A DNA stretch of 39,160 nt, from assembly GCA_944393045.1 (NCBI GenBank), contig CALXYT010000018.1, positions 1-39,160 of the forward strand. The letters run 5' to 3'. The notes under the pieces were generated by a model. That model saw only the letters and a program-made list of their open reading frames with translations, was not told the origin of the DNA and searched no databases. Origin of the DNA: an uncultured Succinivibrionaceae bacterium. Its GTDB lineage: Bacteria > Pseudomonadota > Gammaproteobacteria > Enterobacterales > Succinivibrionaceae. Shown in pieces: positions 35,008 through 39,160 of the stretch. Numbering within the stretch: the stretch's first letter is position 1; every line of letters starts with the position of its first letter. Position numbers and translations under genes: made by a program.

Positions 35008-36441
35008 ATGAAGGAATCATCACTTAAATCACTAGCTTTAATGCTTACTTTAGTATGTAGTTCTGTTGCTTGTGGCACCTCAAGTGCTAACAATGAAGAT
35101 GTTTTTGCCCGTGGAGCAGTAGGTGATATTACCGCTTATGGTGGTGCTCGTCGCACTCATGGTGATTTTGCTAAACTTTATGATAAGTATTTAAAAGAGG
35201 CTGTTAAAGATCATGCCAAGAATGTAATTTTACTTATTGGTGATGGTATGGGGGATAGTGAAATTACTGCCGCCAGAAATTATGCTCATGGTGCAGGTGG
35301 TTATTTTAAAGGTCTTGATGCTTTACCGTTTGCAGGTCAATATACTCACTACTCATTAAGTAAAGAAACTAAAAAACCGGATTATGTTACCGATAGTGCA
35401 GCATCTGCTACTGCCTGGTCAACAGGTGTAAAGAGCTATAACGGCGCAATTGGTGTTGATGTATTTGGTAAACCTCATGTAACTTTAATTGAACTTGCTA
35501 AAAAGGCAGGTTTAGCAACTGGTGATGTATCAACAGCTGAAATTCAAGATGCAACTCCGGCAGCTCTGTTAGCTCACGTAACTCAAAGAAAGTGCTACTC
35601 ACCTTCTTCAACTGCTGCTAAATGCCCAAATGAGACTTTAGAGAAGAAAGGTTTAGGTTCTATTTCAGAACAGATTATCAATGTACGTGCTGATGTAGTA
35701 TTAGGTGGTGGTGCCTTATCATTTAAAGAAAAGGCCACTTCTGGGAAGTATCAGGGCAAGACCTTACTTGATCAGGCAAAAGAACGTGGTTATCAGGTAG
35801 TAACTAATACTAATGAACTTGATAAGGTGAAGAATGCTAACCAGGATACCCCGGTATTAGGTTTATTTGCTGATGGTAATATGCCAATTCGTTTAAAGGG
35901 GCCACAAGCCAAACTTGGTGGTAACTTAACAGGGGAGATAGTAACTTGTGAGGTAAATAAGGAACGTACAGCTGATATCCCAACACTTGCACAAATGACC
36001 AAAAAAGCAATTGACTTATTAAAGGTTAATAAGGGCTTTTTTTTACAGGTAGAAGGAGCATCAATTGATAAGCAGGCTCATAAGAGTAATCCATGTGGTC
36101 AATTTGGTGAAACTATGGACTTAGATGAAGCAGTACAAGTAGCCTTAGAGTTTGCTAAAAAAGATGGCAATACTTTAGTAATCGTAACAGCTGACCATGC
36201 TCATGCAACTCAAATTGTTTACCCAGACGCCAAGTCTTTAGGCTTCACTCAAGCTGTAATGACCAAAGATGGTGTTCCTATGACTGTAAGCTATGGTAAT
36301 AGTGAAGATATCGATGATACAGGTCATACGGGTGCTCAGTTACGTATTGCTGCATTTGGTCCTGGTGCCATTAAGGTTATGGGGTTAACAGACCAAACAG
36401 ATTTACACTTTACCATTAAGGATGTATTAAACCTTAAATAA
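35008..36441 (+). CDS. phoA: Alkaline phosphatase PhoA
   Basis: 477 residues, exported phosphomonoesterase close to E. coli PhoA. N-terminal signal with hydrophobic core [13 protein letters not shown]; cleavage probably near residue 27, while SVAC is a poor lipobox. Active-site residues: Asp79 in [10 protein letters not shown], nucleophile Ser130 in [10 protein letters not shown], Asp181/Thr183 in QDATPAAL, Arg194, Glu349, Asp354, Lys355, His358, Asp396, His397, His440. The four disulfide cysteines (196, 206, 314, 363) are kept. The residue equivalent to E. coli Asp330 is Ala357. Ribosome site AGGAAG. No clear Pho box was found upstream. Confidence 0.95.
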   Translation: MKESSLKSLALMLTLVCSSVACGTSSANNEDVFARGAVGDITAYGGARRTHGDFAKLYDKYLKEAVKDHAKNVILLIGDGMGDSEITAARNYAHGAGGYFKGLDALPFAGQYTHYSLSKETKKPDYVTDSAASATAWSTGVKSYNGAIGVDVFGKPHVTLIELAKKAGLATGDVSTAEIQDATPAALLAHVTQRKCYSPSSTAAKCPNETLEKKGLGSISEQIINVRADVVLGGGALSFKEKATSGKYQGKTLLDQAKERGYQVVTNTNELDKVKNANQDTPVLGLFADGNMPIRLKGPQAKLGGNLTGEIVTCEVNKERTADIPTLAQMTKKAIDLLKVNKGFFLQVEGASIDKQAHKSNPCGQFGETMDLDEAVQVALEFAKKDGNTLVIVTADHAHATQIVYPDAKSLGFTQAVMTKDGVPMTVSYGNSEDIDDTGHTGAQLRIAAFGPGAIKVMGLTDQTDLHFTIKDVLNLK

Positions 36442-36500
36442 TAAGATTTGCTCCCCCAAGTAAAAATATATTCTTTTGTGAGGTGGATACTAAGAATTTG

Positions 36501-36530
36501 GAGCACCACATTTATTGGTGCTTCATTAAT
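36501..36530 (+). terminator. Probable terminator of phoA
   Basis: Stem AGCACCA/TGGTGCT with a 7-nt loop about 60 nt after phoA. The T-tract is weak. Confidence 0.55.
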
Positions 36531-36876
36531 AAAAACTTGTAACCAAAAGCTTAAAAGCCTCGTTTAGTAAGTAAAGGAAATTATTACCTAAAGGCTTAAC
36601 TAAAAGCCTTAACTAAAAGCTCAATTTAAAAGAAGAGTAAAAAGATAAGTTTAAGCAAAAATTTACGATCTTCTAACAGAGCTAAAGTACCAGATTTTGG
36701 TATTTAGGTAAGAATTTTTTTTGATCAAGATGCAGTTTTTAACAATTGCTGAGAATTAAGTTATGTAATGTTGATGTTTTTCACAAAATTTTAACAGTGA
36801 ATTGTTACAATAGACAATAAATCATTAAGAAATATTTATAAAAATAATATAAAAATAAAAAAGGGATAATGACAGT
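36531..36876. other. Intergenic region upstream of the 126-aa gene
   Basis: AT-rich, noncoding. It contains tandem AAAGGCTTAACT/AAAAGCCTTAACT-type short repeats (36590-36616) and a small palindrome TACCA-GATTT-TGGTA (about 36688-36702). No other feature is supported. Confidence 0.35.
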
Positions 36877-37257
36877 ATGAATTTTAACACGTACAGCGAT
36901 GTAGTAGATAAGCTCAATGAGTATGCTGCAGTGTTACGAGACAAGGCTCTTCGCATCATTGCTGATTTTGAGCAAGAATTAAGAATCCATAAACTTAGAA
37001 ATGAGCTTTGTTATATACCGGTTATGATAAGCAATGATTACGGTTTATCAACTATCGGTTGGTTTGATACAGTAAAGAAAGAAAACATTTATACTCCTGT
37101 TGTATCAACTATTTATAATTTTGATGAGCTTGGTATGTCTAAATGGTATGTTCAGCTAGTAAAAAAGACTGAACAGAGTATTTTAGAAATAAAAAGCGAA
37201 ATGGACTTTTTGATAGGGGTATTTAAAAAGGTTCATTACTGGAAAACAAAGATTTAA
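36877..37257 (+). CDS. Hypothetical 126-aa protein
   Basis: I do not recognise this protein. It has a helical N-terminus (VVDKLNEYAAVLRDKALRII), a beta-like middle (CYIPVMISNDYGLSTIGWFD) and a helical C-terminus ending in KVHYWKTKI. No signal or membrane helix, so probably cytoplasmic. A ribosome site (AAGGGATAATG region) and a strong terminator directly after support a real single gene. Confidence 0.7.
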   Translation: MNFNTYSDVVDKLNEYAAVLRDKALRIIADFEQELRIHKLRNELCYIPVMISNDYGLSTIGWFDTVKKENIYTPVVSTIYNFDELGMSKWYVQLVKKTEQSILEIKSEMDFLIGVFKKVHYWKTKI

Positions 37258-37277
37258 ATAAAACTCGAAACATTAAG

Positions 37278-37308
37278 ACCCAAAGCAAGTACTTTGGGTT
37301 TTATTTTT
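37278..37308 (+). terminator. Terminator of the 126-aa gene
   Basis: Stem ACCCAAAG/CTTTGGGT with a 6-nt loop, then TTTATTTTT; 20 nt after the stop. Confidence 0.9.
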
Positions 37309-37547
37309 AACGGAAAATTAAAAAGTTAATTTCTATTCAAATTATTGATTTTAATGATTGAATTTTAAAACAACAAAAACTCCCACTAATATCTCACTTA
37401 ACTAAGCAACTTTTATTTCCCTCTCTTAGAGTACTACTTTTAGTGGAAGCTTTTTGTTCTTAAAGCGATATTTACGATAAAGCCATCAGGAATATCCAAC
37501 ATGAATATGTAAGATATTAAGGATTGGCAGTAAGGGCTAATACTTTT

Positions 37548-37959
37548 TCATTGCGATTTCTTACATATTAGCTCATATTTCTCCAGCATTTCTGGATGAG
37601 CTTTAATAAAGTCTCAAAAAGGTTGTTCTAAATCAGTGTTTTTAAAAAGATAATTCCAAAACACTGCTTTATAGTTAAAGCGATAACCTTCTTTGCTACT
37701 GTATCTGCCGATATAAACGTGGTTCTTTTGTCTTATTTTTGGTTCTTGTCTCAATGTGAAGTTATTGCATAGAATAATTCACAATTTACACATTTGACTG
37801 TTTATCATGTTCGGGGGTTGTTATCGATCTCTGGTATGTTTTATTGTTTTTCTTTGAGACAGAAAACTCATACGATGCAGCTCCTATGGTTAATGTTTTG
37901 GGTAGTTTAAAGACTTTAAAGCCCTTTAAGTTAAAAATAAATACAAAGTTCTTGATTTT
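37548..37959 (-). pseudogene. Decayed reading frame, possibly a transposase N-terminus
   Basis: Three consecutive minus-strand segments read as plausible protein but are broken. 37959-37786 gives NFVFIFNLKGFKVFKLPKTL and TIGAASYEFSVSKKNNKTY, ending in TAA. In a shifted frame, about 37775-37617 gives RQKNHVYIGRYSSKEGYRFN and YKAVFWNYLF, ending in TGA. 37613-37548 gives DFIKAHPEMLEKYELICKKS. There is no start codon. The SYEFSVSKKN...RQKNHVYIGRY pattern recalls the N-terminal region of IS1634-type transposases (Tyr-rich strand, charged loop, IGK), but this is a guess. Confidence 0.45.
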
Positions 37960-38100
37960 TTATAAAAGTAGCGGATTTAAGAAGGATAGAGCTGATAGGC
38001 GTTATTGTTAATGCTTATAACCATAATATGGCATCTTCTTAAGGTTATTAAAAACATTAATACTATTAAAATTTAAGAGGCAACTTATTTTTATGGCTAA
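37960..38100. other. Noncoding stretch between decayed frame and dcd promoter
   Basis: AT-rich. Part of the same approximately 1-kb gene-free interval (37309-38286); no further feature seen. Confidence 0.3.
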
Positions 38101-38128
38101 TTGACTTTTTACATCTTATTGTTAGAAT
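38101..38128 (+). promoter_or_regulatory. Candidate dcd promoter
   Basis: TTGACT, 16-nt spacer, TAGAAT. A good sigma-70 match placed just upstream of the palindrome in front of dcd. Confidence 0.5.
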
Positions 38129-38163
38129 TATAGGTGTTTAAGGATAACTGGTACTTAAAGTTA

Positions 38164-38194
38164 TGTTTGTTATAATAGCAGGTTATAACAAACA
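38164..38194. promoter_or_regulatory. Perfect 12-bp inverted repeat upstream of dcd
   Basis: TGTTTGTTATAA and TTATAACAAACA with a 7-nt spacer, about 92 nt upstream of dcd. The left arm contains TATAAT (38171-38176), a possible second -10. Operator-like; regulator unknown. No T-tract. Confidence 0.6.
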
Positions 38195-38286
38195 AAGATG
38201 TGAAGTTGTAAGGATACAAAAATAGCTAAAGCTAACTAATGTTTTACTTTTTTAGGTAGTATAAAGTTTTTCGTGCGGAATAATAA

Positions 38287-38868
38287 ATGCGTTTAAATGA
38301 TCGTGATATTATCACAGCCATGAATGATGGGCAGATAAAGATTGCTCCAGAGGTTTCAAGTGAAAGAATTTCAGGGGTGAGTGTAGATTTGTTACTTGGT
38401 AATACTTTTAGGGTCTTTCAAGTATATAACGCCCCTTACATTGATTTAAGCGGCAATAAAGAAAAAATGGCTGAGACTTTAAATCAGTGTATGAGCGATG
38501 AAATCTATGTTGAGGATGGTGAGGCTTTTATTTTACACCCACATGATTTTGCGATAGGTGTAACTAATGAGTCTATTACCTTAAGTCCTGATTTAGTAGG
38601 TTGGTTGGATGGCAGAAGTTCTTTAGCTAGAGTAGGGTTAATGGTTCATGCTACCGCTCATCGCATCGATCCTGGCTGGAGTGGCAAGATTGTTTTAGAG
38701 TTTTATAATGCAGGAAGATTACCATTGGCTTTAAGACCGAAGATGTGCATTGGGGCAATAAATTTTGAGAGATTATCAGGCCCATGCTTAAAGCCTTATA
38801 ATCTACGTACTAACTCCAAATATAAAGAGCAGCAAACTGCTGTAATCAGTAGAATCAATCAGGATTAA
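38287..38868 (+). CDS. dcd: dCTP deaminase
   Basis: 193-residue trimeric enzyme deaminating dCTP to dUTP, the main dUMP source for thymidylate in Gammaproteobacteria. Length equals E. coli Dcd. Signatures: N-terminal [21 protein letters not shown], and the active-site block [20 protein letters not shown] with catalytic Glu in [11 protein letters not shown]. It is not the bifunctional dCTP deaminase/dUTPase form. A GGAAT site precedes the ATG. Single gene with its own terminator. Confidence 0.96.
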   Translation: MRLNDRDIITAMNDGQIKIAPEVSSERISGVSVDLLLGNTFRVFQVYNAPYIDLSGNKEKMAETLNQCMSDEIYVEDGEAFILHPHDFAIGVTNESITLSPDLVGWLDGRSSLARVGLMVHATAHRIDPGWSGKIVLEFYNAGRLPLALRPKMCIGAINFERLSGPCLKPYNLRTNSKYKEQQTAVISRINQD

Positions 38869-38907
38869 AGCACTCAAGGCTTAATAGGTTAAATCTAAAA
38901 CCTAGGC

Positions 38908-38940
38908 AAAAAACCACTTTTTTAAAGTGGTTTTTTGTTT
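38908..38940. terminator. Bidirectional terminator after dcd
   Basis: 13-bp perfect stem AAAAAACCACTTT/AAAGTGGTTTTTT with a 3-nt loop and T-rich flanks both ways, between dcd and the convergent gene stump. Confidence 0.92.
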
Positions 38941-38997
38941 TATAGAACCTGATCTTTCACAAGAGCTGAATCAAAATACATACTTGAACTAAAATTT

Positions 38998-39087
38998 TTA
39001 GTTTAAGCGCTCAAATACCATGGTAGCCTGAATTTTATCACCACCAAGAATGCCTTTAGAACCTGAGGAGGTAGTAGTAAAGGTATA
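38998..39087 (-). pseudogene. 3' stump of a gene cut by a transposon end
   Basis: The last 29-30 codons of a minus-strand gene read TTTSSGSKGILGGDKIQATM then VFERLN and stop (TAA, 39000-38998). Upstream the frame enters the transposon-like end and meets an in-frame TAG. The family cannot be told from so short a tail; the beta-prone pattern might fit a secreted or fimbrial protein. Confidence 0.5.
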
Positions 39088-39160
39088 TGACATACTCCCC
39101 ACGCATAAATGCGGGGGGTTCTAGTATCAACAAATCTAGCCTACTTTTGTAGGTCTTACA
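39088..39160 (-). mobile_element. Right end of an IS200/IS605-type element, partial
   Basis: On the minus strand: a stem CCTAC-AAAA-GTAGG, then TTGATACTAGAA, then a strong hairpin built on CCCCGCAT/ATGCGTGGGG (one bulged A), then AGTATGTCA. This order (small stem, TACTAGAA-like linker, GC-rich subterminal hairpin, TCA tail) is typical of the 3' end of tnpB-bearing IS605 elements. The element would extend to the right, beyond the window, with tnpB on the minus strand. Confidence 0.65.

Noticed and set aside
1-39160. tRNA, rRNA genes and CRISPR arrays
   Set aside because: No cloverleaf-like block with TTC-anticontext arms, no rRNA sequence and no regularly spaced direct repeats were seen; the 72-nt periodicity at 20.6-21.8 kb is protein repeats.

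Overview
The window is a chromosomal segment of an AT-rich gammaproteobacterium. Glucokinase, HexR, PgsA, ClcA, YcfH/HinT, Dcd, PhoA and a hisGDCBHAFI operon all resemble their enterobacterial counterparts closely. The low GC content, the Chlamydia-Pmp-like adhesin and the BspA-type leucine-rich repeats suggest a host- or gut-associated lineage such as Succinivibrionaceae; that placement is inference from style, not from a search.

Layout. 1-3617 (-) is the N-terminal 1205 codons of a giant secreted beta-helix adhesin that runs off the left edge. A gene-poor AT-rich stretch with one gene remnant follows. 5.2-9.1 kb (-) holds a dicarboxylate/amino-acid:cation symporter, cysteine synthase, a DedA membrane protein and the tRNA methyltransferase TrmL. 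9.4-11.4 kb (+) encodes a large unrecognised helical protein, followed by pnuC (-) and a yebG-like gene (+). 13.2-15.2 kb holds a hinT-lpoB-like pair divergent from ycfH, partly conserved with E. coli. A Doc-type toxin with an unfamiliar overlapping partner follows (15.4-16.1 kb, -). Then come pgsA and clcA (+), ugd (-) and a 797-aa anchored protein of phased 24-residue repeats (-).

23.3-30.7 kb (-) is a complete histidine operon in the E. coli order. It is preceded by a leader peptide with five His codons and a terminator/antiterminator attenuator. Its last gene, hisIE, has a collapsed HisE domain. Upstream lies a probable small RNA with a perfect consensus promoter and an intrinsic terminator (about 30972-31105, -).

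31.6-34.3 kb is a divergent hexR/glk sugar-metabolism module. One near-perfect HexR palindrome covers the hexR -10 box and a second lies just downstream, which implies autoregulation. To the right are a small membrane protein, alkaline phosphatase, an orphan 126-aa protein, a decayed reading frame and dcd. The right edge shows a transposon end of IS200/IS605 type abutting the 3' stump of a broken gene.

Most genes have clear intrinsic terminators. I saw no tRNA, rRNA or CRISPR array.
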